Positions 1-8,215 of a stretch of 64,000 bases of DNA are shown one piece after another. Numbering within the stretch: position 1 is the first letter of the stretch; the number at the start of each line of letters is the position of its first letter. The stretch spans positions 620,001 through 684,000 of the forward strand of contig NZ_FNTQ01000001.1 in assembly GCF_900105755.1 (NCBI RefSeq). Reading direction: 5' to 3'. The stretch comes from Streptomyces sp. Ag109_O5-10 (GTDB taxonomy: Bacteria > Actinomycetota > Actinomycetes > Streptomycetales > Streptomycetaceae). The notes under the pieces are model-generated. The model ran no database searches. It was not told the DNA's origin and saw nothing but the letters and a program-made list of their open reading frames with translations. Both the position numbers and the translations under genes were made by a program.

Positions 1-919
1 CCGGATCTGTCCGGAGTTCGCTCCGGTGCAGGTGCTGCGCCGCACCGGGCGGTCGGTGATCCTCGTCGGCACGACGGGGCGCAGCACAGCCGTGGCGAAG
101 TGTCTGCTGGACCACTCCCCCGCCTGGGCGGAGCGGACCCGCCACGAAATAGCCGCATACCGCTCGTTCGTCCGGCACCGGCCGCCGATCCGGGTGCCGA
201 GGCTGATCGCGGCGGACCCGGACAACTGCACGCTGGTGATCGAGCGGATGCCCGGCCGGGTGGCGGCGGTCCAGCGCCACCCGGCGGAGGCTCCGCCCCG
301 GGCGGACATCCGGGCCGCCCTGGGGGCGATCTGCCGGCTGAACGCGTGGCGGCCCCCGGCGGGCACCTTCGACGCCCCGGTGGACTACCCGGCCCGGATC
401 GCCCGGTACCACGAGCTGGGTCTGCTCACCGACCGGGACATGGGTGACCTGCAGAAGCTGCTGCACGGCATCGCGGTCGCGGCGGGCCGCCAGGGGATGG
501 GCCAGTTCTGCCACGGCGACGCCCTGCTCTCGAACATCCTGCTGTCCCCGGCCGGTCCGGTGCTGGTGGACTGGGAGCACGCGGGCTGGTACCTGCCGGG
601 GTACGACCTGGCCACGCTCTGGTCGGTCCTCGGCGATGCCCCGGTGGCGCGCCGTCAGATCAGCCAGATCGCCCAGTCGGCGGGGCCCGCGTCCAGGGAC
701 GCCTTCCTGGTGAACCTGATGCTGGTGCTCACCCGGGAGATCCGGACCTACGAGACCGCCGTGCAGCGTTCGATGCACGACGCGACCCCGGCGGCACCGG
801 GTACGGCCCACCCGGGCGCCGCGCCGACCGGCGAGGAACAGCGGCTGCTGCTCCGGCGGCTGCACGACGACTGCCAGCTGGCCCGACGGGCCGTGCGCGC
901 GGCGGTCGGCACTCGCTGA
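1..919 (+). CDS. Aminoglycoside phosphotransferase-like (APH/choline-kinase fold) protein, 5' end cut by window
   Basis: The frame is open from base 2 to a TGA at 917-919. A GTG at 26 is an internal candidate start, but the reading frame continues upstream to the window edge, so the N-terminus is probably missing. The visible part has the APH fold signatures: a catalytic-loop stretch [11 protein letters not shown] followed about 14 residues later by VDWEHAG, equivalent to the HGD...N and D-W-E metal-binding motifs of small-molecule kinases. The family phosphorylates aminoglycosides, choline, homoserine or sugars; the substrate cannot be read from the sequence, and resistance should not be assumed. 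The C-terminal tail (last ~60 residues) is charged and not part of the core fold. An inverted repeat just after the stop suggests transcription ends here. Confidence 0.75.
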   Translation, partial: RICPEFAPVQVLRRTGRSVILVGTTGRSTAVAKCLLDHSPAWAERTRHEIAAYRSFVRHRPPIRVPRLIAADPDNCTLVIERMPGRVAAVQRHPAEAPPRADIRAALGAICRLNAWRPPAGTFDAPVDYPARIARYHELGLLTDRDMGDLQKLLHGIAVAAGRQGMGQFCHGDALLSNILLSPAGPVLVDWEHAGWYLPGYDLATLWSVLGDAPVARRQISQIAQSAGPASRDAFLVNLMLVLTREIRTYETAVQRSMHDATPAAPGTAHPGAAPTGEEQRLLLRRLHDDCQLARRAVRAAVGTR

Positions 920-925
920 CGGGGA

Positions 926-972
926 CGAGGATCCGCGGTGCGCTCAGGGCAACTGCGCGCCGCGGGTCCTCG
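926..972 (+). terminator. Hairpin terminator after the APH-like gene
   Basis: Arms at 926-938 and 960-972 pair over 13 bases with a single G-T type mismatch around a 21-base loop, directly after the stop at 919. There is no T-run, which is normal for GC-rich actinobacterial terminators. Confidence 0.5.
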
Positions 973-1194
973 CATGTCCGGGGTGTCCGCGAGGGTGTCA
1001 CGGCCGTCCACTGGTGTACGCCACTGACGCCCCGCAGGCCCGCGGGCCGCCACCGCGAAACTCCCACGATCACCGCATGACATGGGAATTCAGGCCTCGC
1101 TGGGCATGATTGACGGATCGTCGGCAAGCCGGTACCACTGAGCCACGCTCAGCCCCGCACGCCCCGTCGCGCCCCATCGCCCCAGGAGGCTGCC

Positions 1195-3213
1195 TTGCGC
1201 GGATCCGTCACCGAGCCCGCACCCCCACACAGCGGCAGACGCAGGCGCAGGACGGCCGGAGCCGTCGCCGCCGCGGCCCTGCTGCTGCCGCTGCTGGGCG
1301 CGGCACCCCCACCGGACACCGACGAGTCGTCCGCCGGACCGCTCCAGCAGGCGTTCGCGTCCGCCGCCGACGAGTACCACGTGCCGCAGAGCGTGCTGCT
1401 CGCCGTCTCCTACCTCCAGTCCCGCTGGGACAGCCACGGCGGCGCGCCCAGCGTCACCGGCGGCTACGGCCCGATGCACCTCACCGACGCGCACACCGCG
1501 CTGGCGACGGCCACCGAGCACTTCGCCGACGGCACCGAGGACGCCCGTGGCGACAGCGCCCGCCCCGCCCTGCACCCCCGCGTGCAGGTCCCGCGGAACT
1601 CCGCGCTCCCGGCGCGCCTCAAGACCCTGACGAAGGCCGCGGGACTGACCGGGATCCCGGCCGAGCGGTTGCGCACCGACGCGGCGGCGAACGTGGCCGG
1701 CGGTGCCGCGCTGCTCGCGGCCGCCCAGCGGGACCTGCACCAGCCGCTCAGCGCCGATCCGGCGGACTGGTACGGCGCCATCGCCCGCTTCTCCGGCGCC
1801 GACGACATGGCGACCGCGGCGGCGTACGCCGACGACGTGTTCGACGTCCTCCACACGGGCGAACAGCGCACCACCGACGCGGGACAGTTCGTCGCCCTCA
1901 CCGGCCGGCCGAGCCTGGTGCCCGACACCGCGCAGCTGAAGCTGACCGGGCTGCGCACCACGGCGGCGGACGACGGGACGGAGTGCCCGGCGACGGTGTC
2001 GTGCGAGTGGATCCCCGCGCCCTACGCGCAGTTCGGGGACAACGACTACGGCAACCACGACCTCGCCGACCGGCCGGGCTCGCAGAGCATCAAGTACATC
2101 GTCATCCACGACACCGAGGGTTCCTGGGACACCACCATCAACCTGGTCCAGGACCCGACCTATGTGTCCTGGAACTACACCATCCGCTCCACCGACGGTC
2201 TCATCGCCCAGCACGTCAAGGCGAAGGACGTGGCCTGGCACGCGGGCAACTGGTACATCAACGCGAAGTCGATCGGCATCGAGCACGAGGGCTTCCTCGC
2301 CTCGCCGGACGCCTGGTACACGGAGGCGATGTACCGCTCCTCGGCCCGGCTGGTGAAGTACCTCGCCGAGCAGTACGGCATCCCGCTGGACCGGCAGCAC
2401 ATCCTCGGCCACGACACGGTGCCGGGCCCGACCACGTCCACGATCCCGGGGATGCACACCGATCCCGGCCCCTACTGGGACTGGCGGCACTACTTCGAGC
2501 TGCTTGACCACCCCTTCAAGCACAAGGCGGGCAAGAAGCACCGGGTGGTGACGGGCGGTGTGGTCACGATCCTGCCGGACTACGCCACGAACCAGCCCGC
2601 GTACACCGGCTGCGTCACCAAGGGCCAGCCCTGCGCCGCGCACGGGTCCGGCGAGGTCCGGCTGTACTCCGACCACGACACGAACTCGGCCCTGATCAAG
2701 GACATCGGCATGGGCACGACGCCGACGACCGACGTGAACGACCTCTCCTCACGGGCCTCCACCGGCCAGCAGTACACGGTGGCGGACACCTGGGGGGACT
2801 GGACGGCGATCTGGTACCTCGGGCAGAAGGCCTGGTTCGAGAACCCGGGGAGCGCCCCGACGGCGGTCGCCTCGACCGGAGTGGTGATCACGCCGAAGGC
2901 GGGCCGGACCGGCATCCCGGTGTACGGCCGCGCCTACCCGGAGGCCTCCGCGTACCCCTCCGGGGTACCGGCCCAGTCGGTCTCACCGCTGCCGTACACG
3001 ATCCCGGCGGGTCAGAAGTACGTGGCCGGTGACGAGGTGCCCGGCGAGTACTACTACGCCGTCACCTTCAGCACCGACTCGCACAAGGTCGTGGTCGGCA
3101 AGGACCTGTACTACGAGATCCAGTACGGCCACCGGGTCGAGTTCGTCCGCGCGGCCGACGTCGACGTGGTGCCGGCCGCGAAGGCCGGACGGCACCACGG
3201 CCACGGGAAGTAG
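1195..3213 (+). CDS. Secreted N-acetylmuramoyl-L-alanine amidase (Amidase_2) with lytic-transglycosylase-like N-terminal domain
   Basis: This 672-residue protein starts at TTG 1195, supported by an AGGAGG-type site about 7 bases upstream. The N-terminus has an Arg-rich n-region and an Ala/Leu-rich core (about residues 19-42), a signal peptide. Residues ~50-110 resemble an SLT/goose-lysozyme-like segment (SRWDSHGG, GGYGPMHL) but carry Gln75 where the superfamily usually has the catalytic Glu. Residues ~300-440 are a clear Amidase_2 zinc domain: VIHDTEG, WHAG, IGIEHEG, GHDTVPGP and MHTDPGPYWDW, with His residues positioned to bind zinc. The C-terminal ~230 residues look like SH3-type or cell-wall-binding repeats, not further identified. 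The expected role is cleavage of the MurNAc-L-Ala bond outside the membrane. No operon partner is seen on this strand. Confidence 0.9.
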   Translation: MRGSVTEPAPPHSGRRRRRTAGAVAAAALLLPLLGAAPPPDTDESSAGPLQQAFASAADEYHVPQSVLLAVSYLQSRWDSHGGAPSVTGGYGPMHLTDAHTALATATEHFADGTEDARGDSARPALHPRVQVPRNSALPARLKTLTKAAGLTGIPAERLRTDAAANVAGGAALLAAAQRDLHQPLSADPADWYGAIARFSGADDMATAAAYADDVFDVLHTGEQRTTDAGQFVALTGRPSLVPDTAQLKLTGLRTTAADDGTECPATVSCEWIPAPYAQFGDNDYGNHDLADRPGSQSIKYIVIHDTEGSWDTTINLVQDPTYVSWNYTIRSTDGLIAQHVKAKDVAWHAGNWYINAKSIGIEHEGFLASPDAWYTEAMYRSSARLVKYLAEQYGIPLDRQHILGHDTVPGPTTSTIPGMHTDPGPYWDWRHYFELLDHPFKHKAGKKHRVVTGGVVTILPDYATNQPAYTGCVTKGQPCAAHGSGEVRLYSDHDTNSALIKDIGMGTTPTTDVNDLSSRASTGQQYTVADTWGDWTAIWYLGQKAWFENPGSAPTAVASTGVVITPKAGRTGIPVYGRAYPEASAYPSGVPAQSVSPLPYTIPAGQKYVAGDEVPGEYYYAVTFSTDSHKVVVGKDLYYEIQYGHRVEFVRAADVDVVPAAKAGRHHGHGK

Positions 3214-3234
3214 CCGAAGGAAGGCGGTCGGGCC

Positions 3235-3732
3235 TCAGCCCTGCTGGAAAAGCTCCGCCGGGAGCGGCTTCAGCAGGGCGTACAGGTCGTCGGTGATCGG
3301 GCGGTCCCAGGCCGCGATGGTCACCAGGACGCCGTCGCTGCGGTCGAACTGGACGCAGGAGATCCGGCTCTCGGAGAGCTTGAGACGGCGCACGATCAGC
3401 AGGTTGTCGCCCTGCAGCACCGGCATGTCCTCGGTGCCGACGACGGTGACGTCCTCGTCGTTCTCCAGCGCGAGGAGGAGCTGGCCGACCTCGAAGGGGA
3501 TCTCGCCCTCCTCCACCTCGCGGGCCGGGGAGCCCTCGGGGAGGTTGCCGATGATCATCGCGGGGCCGCGGCCGCCGAAGAGGTCGTAGCGCAGGAAGAC
3601 GCCCTGGCAGGTGCCGTCGGGCGCGGGCAGCAGCCCGGCACCGAGGTTGCCGGGCCAGTCACCCGGGTCCATGGCCAGAACGTCGAATTCGGGGCCGGCG
3701 GGAGTGGCGCTGCGGCGACGGAGGAACGACAT
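3235..3732 (-). CDS. Conserved hypothetical protein, ~165 residues
   Basis: An acidic, soluble protein with no membrane segment or signal peptide. It has a basic N-terminal patch (SFLRRRSA), then FDVLAMDPGDWPGN and a mixed alpha/beta body. ATG 3732 is chosen; another ATG three codons upstream (3741) is equally possible because neither has a clear ribosome binding site. It converges on the amidase gene with a 21-base gap. I do not recognise a named domain and infer no function; the composition and codon use are those of a genuine Streptomyces gene. Confidence 0.7.
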   Translation of the reverse strand: MSFLRRRSATPAGPEFDVLAMDPGDWPGNLGAGLLPAPDGTCQGVFLRYDLFGGRGPAMIIGNLPEGSPAREVEEGEIPFEVGQLLLALENDEDVTVVGTEDMPVLQGDNLLIVRRLKLSESRISCVQFDRSDGVLVTIAAWDRPITDDLYALLKPLPAELFQQG

Positions 3733-3912
3733 GCGGTCCATGGTACGGGGCCGGGGTTGCGGGGCGGGGATCAGTTCCGGCTGCGGGTCGGCCGGCGCTT
3801 CTCGGACCCGCCGCGTCCACCGTCGTGCCTCATCCGTCGCGACGGTGACCGGTCACGACGGTGGTGTTCGGCGGTGCCCGGCCGGGCGGCGGTGGCGGCC
3901 GTCGTGGGTTGC

Positions 3913-3963
3913 GGCCCTTCGGCGGGCGCGGTCCTTCGGCGGGTGCGGCCCTTCGGCGGGTGC
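3913..3963. repeat. Three tandem copies of a 17-base unit
   Basis: The unit GGYCCTTCGGCGGGYGC occurs three times back to back at 3913-3929, 3930-3946 and 3947-3963. The surrounding stretch 3733-4026 has no credible gene and otherwise contains a dispersed repeat at its right end. Confidence 0.8.
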
Positions 3964-3969
3964 GGTGCC

Positions 3970-4037
3970 GTCGTGGCTGGTCGCGCCCACGCGGCGGAGC
4001 CTCAAATCGAATACAGCCTCGCGCCCCTAAGGGGCTG
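3970..4037. repeat. Dispersed Streptomyces-type intergenic repeat containing the stop of the LAL gene
   Basis: On the minus strand this reads as a short hairpin, GCCCCTTAGGGGC (4023-4035), followed by a gene-free stretch containing GGCTCCGCCGCGTGGGCGCG. From memory this wording recurs between genes in many Streptomyces chromosomes. The TAG stop of the adjacent LAL gene lies inside the hairpin. Confidence 0.5.
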
Positions 4038-6708
4038 TGCCGTCGCTCTGCTCCCTCACTGCGGCCAGCTCCGCCCGGGCCTGTAGCGCCAGGCCGTCCG
4101 CCTGGCACCGGACGGCGGTGTCCAGGCCCCTGCGCAGCAGTCCGGCGTCGCGGAGTTCCGTGCCGAGGGACACCAGGGCGCAGGCCAGCTCGTAGGCGGC
4201 CGGGGAGCGTTCCAGGTGGGTCACCGACTCGCGCAGGTATGCCAGGCGGGCCTCGCCTGTGGACACGTCGGCCGCGGTGCGCAGGGCCTGGCCGATCGCG
4301 GAGGGGGCGCCGAAGCGGCGGGCGTGGGTCAGGGCGGCCAGGGCGGTGGTGAGGGCGCGTTCCGGGGCGTCGTGGGCCTCGGCGCGAGCCAGGTGGAGCT
4401 GCCAGGGGCACCAGGAGGGGTTGCGGATGCCGCGCGGTTCGAGGCGGCGCCCCGCCGCGGCGAGCTCGGCCGCCGCGTCCTTCGGGAGGCCGCGGGCGAG
4501 CAGCAGTTCGCCGTAGACCGTCTGGGCGTCGGGGAAGACCACGGCCGCCGGAAAGGGCTCCCGGAAGGCGTGGTCCTCGGCGAGGCGGGCGGCCTCGGCG
4601 AGGCGGCCGCGGGCCAGCAGGGTCTGGACGAGGATGCCGACGGCGTACCAGAGGGCCGGGGTGCGGGGTCCGACGCGCTCGGCGAGGCGCAGGCCGGAGC
4701 GGGCGTGCTCCTCGGCCTCGGCGAGGCGGCCGCGGCGGTAGCGGACGTAACCGAGGAGGGTGTAGGCGAAGGAGAGGTGGGCGCCGCGCCAGCCCTGTTG
4801 TTCGAAGTCGGCGACCCCGGCGGCGAAGAGTTCCTCCGTGCGGTCGGGCCGGTCGGCGTACATGAAGGCGAGGGCGACGAGGACGGGCACCTCGAAGCCG
4901 CGGTCGGACGCGGCCCAGCCGAGGCCGCCGGCCAGGGCGCGCTCGGCGTGGTGGAGGGCGACGTCGGCGGGTTCGCCGCGCTGGATGGCGTCCCAGGTGC
5001 GCAGCCCGATGACGTACCGCTCGGTGAGGTCACGGCCGCGCAGGCGGTCGGCGAGCCGGGTCAGGCGGCGGGAGCGGGAGGGGTGGTCGGGTTCGTCGGC
5101 GCGGAAGGCGTCCCACATGAACTGTTCGGAGAGCATCCGGAGCCGTACGCGGGCGTCGCCGGTCACCTGGATCTCGCGGGCGAGGGTCTCCGAGGCCTCG
5201 GCGAGGTGGTCGCTGTGGGCGAGGACCTGGGAGAGGCGGTAGACGATCTGGTGGCGCAGGGCGGGCTCGGCGATGGGTTCCTGGAGGGCCGCACGCAGGT
5301 GGTTGACGGTGGTGGCGGGCTCGGTGAGGAGGGAGGCGCTGCCCAGTTCGTGCAGGACGGCGGCGCGCTGATTCGGAGGCGGGGGTTCGCGCAGGGCCCG
5401 GGCGAGGTAGGCGCGGGCGGTGTCGGGGGCGCCGGCCCGGAGGGTCTCGCCGGCGGCGGCGCGCAGTTGCCGGACGACCCAGGTGTCGCCTTCCGGGTGG
5501 GTCTCCAGGAGGTGGCGGGCGGCCGCGGTGGCGCCCTGGCCGTCGTCGGTCACGCACCAGGCGGCCTGGCCGTGCAGGGCGACCCGGGTGGCGGGCGGGA
5601 TGGCCCGGTAGACGGCGGTGGCGATCAGGGGGTGGACGAACTCCAGGGTCTCGGCGCCGGTGAGGACGCGGGCGCCGCGCAGGGCGTCGGCGGAGTCGGC
5701 GGCCTCCTCGTGGCCGAGGCCGGCGACGGCGGCGGCGAGCGCGGGATGGATCTCGGTGCCGAGGACGGCGCAGGCCCAGGCGAACCGGACGGTGGAGGGG
5801 CCCAGGCGTTCGAGGCGGGCGATGAGCCCGCTGCCCTTGACTGCGGCGGCGAGGTCGCGCAGCAGGGGTGCGCCGGCCTCGGTGGGGTCCAGGCCACGGT
5901 CGTGGACCTTGGCGGTCAGCTCGACGGCCTCGAAGGGGTTGCCGGCGGTGACGGCCCAGCACTCGTGGCAGAAGGCGTCGTCGGCGTGGTCGCCGAGGCT
6001 CTCGCGGACCAGGCCGGCCACGGCGTCGGCGCTGAGCGGTTCGAGGCCGTGCGGGCGGCCGCCTGCCCGGCCGGGCAGGCCGCGGAACGTGTCGGCGTGC
6101 TCGGGGAGTTCGTCGGGCCGGTACGCGACGACGACGAGCAGCGGGAGTTGCTCGGCGCGCGGTGCGAACGCGGCGAGCCAGCCGAGGGATTCGGGGTCGG
6201 CCCAGTGGGCGTCGTCGAGGACGAGGACCATCGGGGCCTGGCGCACGGCGAGGTGGGTGAGCACCCAGTCGAGGCCGTCGCGCAGGCCCTGTTGGTCGGG
6301 CGGGGCGCCCTCGGTGGGGGCGCACAGGCCCAGGGCGGGGCCGACGATGTCGTACCAGCTGCCGAGCGAGGCGCGGAGTTCTGCCTCCGGTGCGCCGGCG
6401 AGGCGGGGTTGCAGGAGCTGGCGGGCGACGTGGAAGGCGACGCGTTGTTCCTGGTCGCCGCCGCGTGCGGAGAGCACGGTGCAGCCCCGGGCGGCGGCGC
6501 GCCGACGCACCTCGGCGAGCAGGGTGGTCTTCCCGATGCCGGCCCGGCCGGCGAAGGCGAGCAGCGCGCCGAGCGGCCTGTCGCCCGGTACCGCGCCGTC
6601 CGCGCGCAGGCCGGTGAGTTCGGCCAACGCCTCGTCGACGGCGGACAGTTCGCTGTCGCGCTCGTAGAGCGTCCGCCGGTTCCGCAGGACCCGCTGTCCC
6701 ATGACCAC
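4027..6708 (-). CDS. LAL-type ATP-binding TPR regulator lacking the LuxR helix-turn-helix
   Basis: This 893-residue protein has a Walker A GRAGIGKTTL (residues ~54-63), a Walker B VLVLDDAHWAD (~161-171) and a long helical TPR-like region, the architecture of LAL/MalT-like regulators. The start is GTG 6708 or ATG 6702; a G-rich tract precedes the latter. It is clearly paralogous to the LAL protein at 20925-23837: RQLxQP, LGSWYD, GLDWV, DDxHWAD and FCxECW stretches match throughout. Unlike that paralogue it ends right after the TPR region (...LAAVREQSDGTAP) with no C-terminal LuxR HTH, and none is visible in other frames downstream. It may act without binding DNA, or be a truncated gene. The stop codon falls in a dispersed repeat. 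Confidence 0.85.
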   Translation of the reverse strand: MVMGQRVLRNRRTLYERDSELSAVDEALAELTGLRADGAVPGDRPLGALLAFAGRAGIGKTTLLAEVRRRAAARGCTVLSARGGDQEQRVAFHVARQLLQPRLAGAPEAELRASLGSWYDIVGPALGLCAPTEGAPPDQQGLRDGLDWVLTHLAVRQAPMVLVLDDAHWADPESLGWLAAFAPRAEQLPLLVVVAYRPDELPEHADTFRGLPGRAGGRPHGLEPLSADAVAGLVRESLGDHADDAFCHECWAVTAGNPFEAVELTAKVHDRGLDPTEAGAPLLRDLAAAVKGSGLIARLERLGPSTVRFAWACAVLGTEIHPALAAAVAGLGHEEAADSADALRGARVLTGAETLEFVHPLIATAVYRAIPPATRVALHGQAAWCVTDDGQGATAAARHLLETHPEGDTWVVRQLRAAAGETLRAGAPDTARAYLARALREPPPPNQRAAVLHELGSASLLTEPATTVNHLRAALQEPIAEPALRHQIVYRLSQVLAHSDHLAEASETLAREIQVTGDARVRLRMLSEQFMWDAFRADEPDHPSRSRRLTRLADRLRGRDLTERYVIGLRTWDAIQRGEPADVALHHAERALAGGLGWAASDRGFEVPVLVALAFMYADRPDRTEELFAAGVADFEQQGWRGAHLSFAYTLLGYVRYRRGRLAEAEEHARSGLRLAERVGPRTPALWYAVGILVQTLLARGRLAEAARLAEDHAFREPFPAAVVFPDAQTVYGELLLARGLPKDAAAELAAAGRRLEPRGIRNPSWCPWQLHLARAEAHDAPERALTTALAALTHARRFGAPSAIGQALRTAADVSTGEARLAYLRESVTHLERSPAAYELACALVSLGTELRDAGLLRRGLDTAVRCQADGLALQARAELAAVREQSDGTAP

Positions 6709-6833
6709 CCCCCGCCACGGTGTTACGCGAGCGCGGGGAGCGGGCGCGCACCGTGACTTGCAGGCAGCTCAGCGTACGCCGGACTTCGGTGATCCGCTCC
6801 CTACTGACGGTAACTGGGCGAAGGGGCTTGACA

Positions 6834-7733
6834 TCACTCCTGCGGCGCGGGCGGGACGACCGCGATCGGGGCGGCCGCGTGCAGCAGTACGGCGTGGGTG
6901 ACCGAGCCCATCATGCGGGCCGGGGCGAGCAGTCGCCTGCGGTGCCGGCCGACGACGACCAGGGCGGCGTCCTTCGAGGCGGACACCAGCAGGCCTGCCG
7001 CGTCGCCGGGCAGCGCGAGGACGTCGGCGCGCAGGTCGGGGCGGTCCTTGAGGTATGGGGCGAGGAAGCCCTCGGCGAGGGTGCGGGTCTCCTGCTCCAC
7101 CTCGTCCTGGCCGCCGGCCGGCGGGACGAGTTCCCCGGCGGCGAACCAGCTCTGCGCGGGCCACGGGTAGGCGGCGATCACCTGGAGCCGGGCGCCGCGC
7201 CGGGCGGCCTCCGCGAAGGCGAAGGCGAGGGTGGCGTCGTCGGGGCTGTCCACGTCCAGGCCGACGACGACCCGCGGTCCGGGCTCGGCGGGCAGTTCCT
7301 CGGGCACCTTGCGTCCCGGCCGGGGCACGACGACCACCGGGCACGCGGCGTCGCGGGCGGCGGCCATGCCGTTGGAGCCGAGCAGCAGGCCGGCGAAGCC
7401 GCCGCGGCCTCGCGAGCCGAGCACCAACAGCTGTGCGTCGGCGCCCAGTTCGGGCAGCAGTGCGCCCGGGGCGCCCTCCAGGGCCACGTACTCGATGGTC
7501 AGCCCGACGGCGCCGCTGGACAACCGGTCCCGGACCTCGTCGAGCACGGGGTCGCCGCCCTCGTCCGGTTCGCCGGCGACCAGGACATCGGGCTGCCCCC
7601 AGGCGGCGTACTGACGGACGTGCACCACCCGCAGCGGCGCGTCCCGCTGCCGGGCCGCCTGTACGGCCCAGTCCAGGGCGCGCAGGCTGTCGTCCGACCC
7701 GTCCGCCGCGGCGATGACCGGCGCAGCGCTCAT
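6834..7733 (-). CDS. Tandem universal stress protein (two Usp domains)
   Basis: The 299-residue protein carries two UspA domains in tandem (about 1-145 and 155-295). Both contain the G-x2-G-x9-G-(S/T) ATP-binding signature: LGSRGRGGFAGLLLGSNG in the first and VGRHRRRLLAPARMMGS in the second. Starts at ATG 7733 after a GAGG-type site. Usp proteins are cytoplasmic ATP-binding stress factors often induced by hypoxia or starvation in actinobacteria; that role is inferred from the family. It lies downstream of, and on the same strand as, the DUF397 gene, but an inverted repeat separates them, so separate transcription is likely. Confidence 0.9.
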   Translation of the reverse strand: MSAAPVIAAADGSDDSLRALDWAVQAARQRDAPLRVVHVRQYAAWGQPDVLVAGEPDEGGDPVLDEVRDRLSSGAVGLTIEYVALEGAPGALLPELGADAQLLVLGSRGRGGFAGLLLGSNGMAAARDAACPVVVVPRPGRKVPEELPAEPGPRVVVGLDVDSPDDATLAFAFAEAARRGARLQVIAAYPWPAQSWFAAGELVPPAGGQDEVEQETRTLAEGFLAPYLKDRPDLRADVLALPGDAAGLLVSASKDAALVVVGRHRRRLLAPARMMGSVTHAVLLHAAAPIAVVPPAPQE

Positions 7734-7766
7734 CGTTCCTCACCTCCGGAATACGTCCTTCCCCGT

Positions 7767-7799
7767 CCGGGGCCAGCCTGTCTCAGGCGGTGGCCCCGG
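7767..7799 (-). terminator. Inverted repeat between the DUF397 and Usp genes
   Basis: The nine-base arms CCGGGGCCA (7767-7775) and TGGCCCCGG (7791-7799) pair perfectly around a 15-base loop. Placed after the DUF397 stop on the minus strand, this is a plausible terminator for that gene. Confidence 0.45.
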
Positions 7800-7889
7800 G
7801 AGGGCGCTGCCGGTCACGTGTCCGGAAATCCTTGCGGAACACCCCCTGGTTCACCTCTCTGCCGCAGTGGCGGCACCGGGGGCAGGCGC

Positions 7890-8132
7890 TCAGGTCAGGT
7901 CGAACTCGCCCTCCCGGGCCCCCGACACGAAGGCACCCCATTCGGCGGGGGTGAAGATCAGGGAAGGGCTCTCCGGGCGGCCGCTGTTGCGCATCGCGAT
8001 GAATCCCTCGACAAAGGCGATCTGGACATCCCCCAGGCCCCTGCTGCTGGACTGCCAGTCGGCCCCGCTGAGGTCCAGCTCCGGCTTGTCCCAGCCCACT
8101 GCCCGCTGCTGCTGGATGGTGCTCTCGGCCAC
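7890..8132 (-). CDS. DUF397 domain protein
   Basis: This 80-residue protein begins at GTG 8132, fixed by an ideal GGAGGA site 7 bases upstream; a longer frame to 8249 lacks support. It matches the DUF397 pattern: an N-terminal Trp/Ser segment (DWQSSSRG), a central VEGFIAMRNSG where the family has V-A-V-R-D-S, and a terminal LIFTPAEWGAFV. DUF397 proteins are abundant in Streptomyces and usually sit beside an XRE-type regulator of the BldB/WhiJ kind. No such regulator is adjacent here, so it appears to be an orphan. Confidence 0.85.
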   Translation of the reverse strand: MAESTIQQQRAVGWDKPELDLSGADWQSSSRGLGDVQIAFVEGFIAMRNSGRPESPSLIFTPAEWGAFVSGAREGEFDLT

Positions 8133-8215
8133 GTCCGTGCTCCTCCCGAGTTCGTCGTCCGCGGCCAGCCTAGCTTTCGGTTCCGGCACTCGACAGGCCA
8201 CGTGAACGGGTCCTT

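Noticed and set aside
1..919. Antibiotic resistance gene
   Set aside because: The APH fold is shared by many metabolic kinases and no resistance-specific feature is visible.
4216..6756. An 846-codon open frame antisense to the first LAL gene
   Set aside because: Its Gly/Ala/Val/Glu-rich low-complexity make-up is that of a GC-driven shadow, and the other strand encodes a clear ATPase with Walker motifs.
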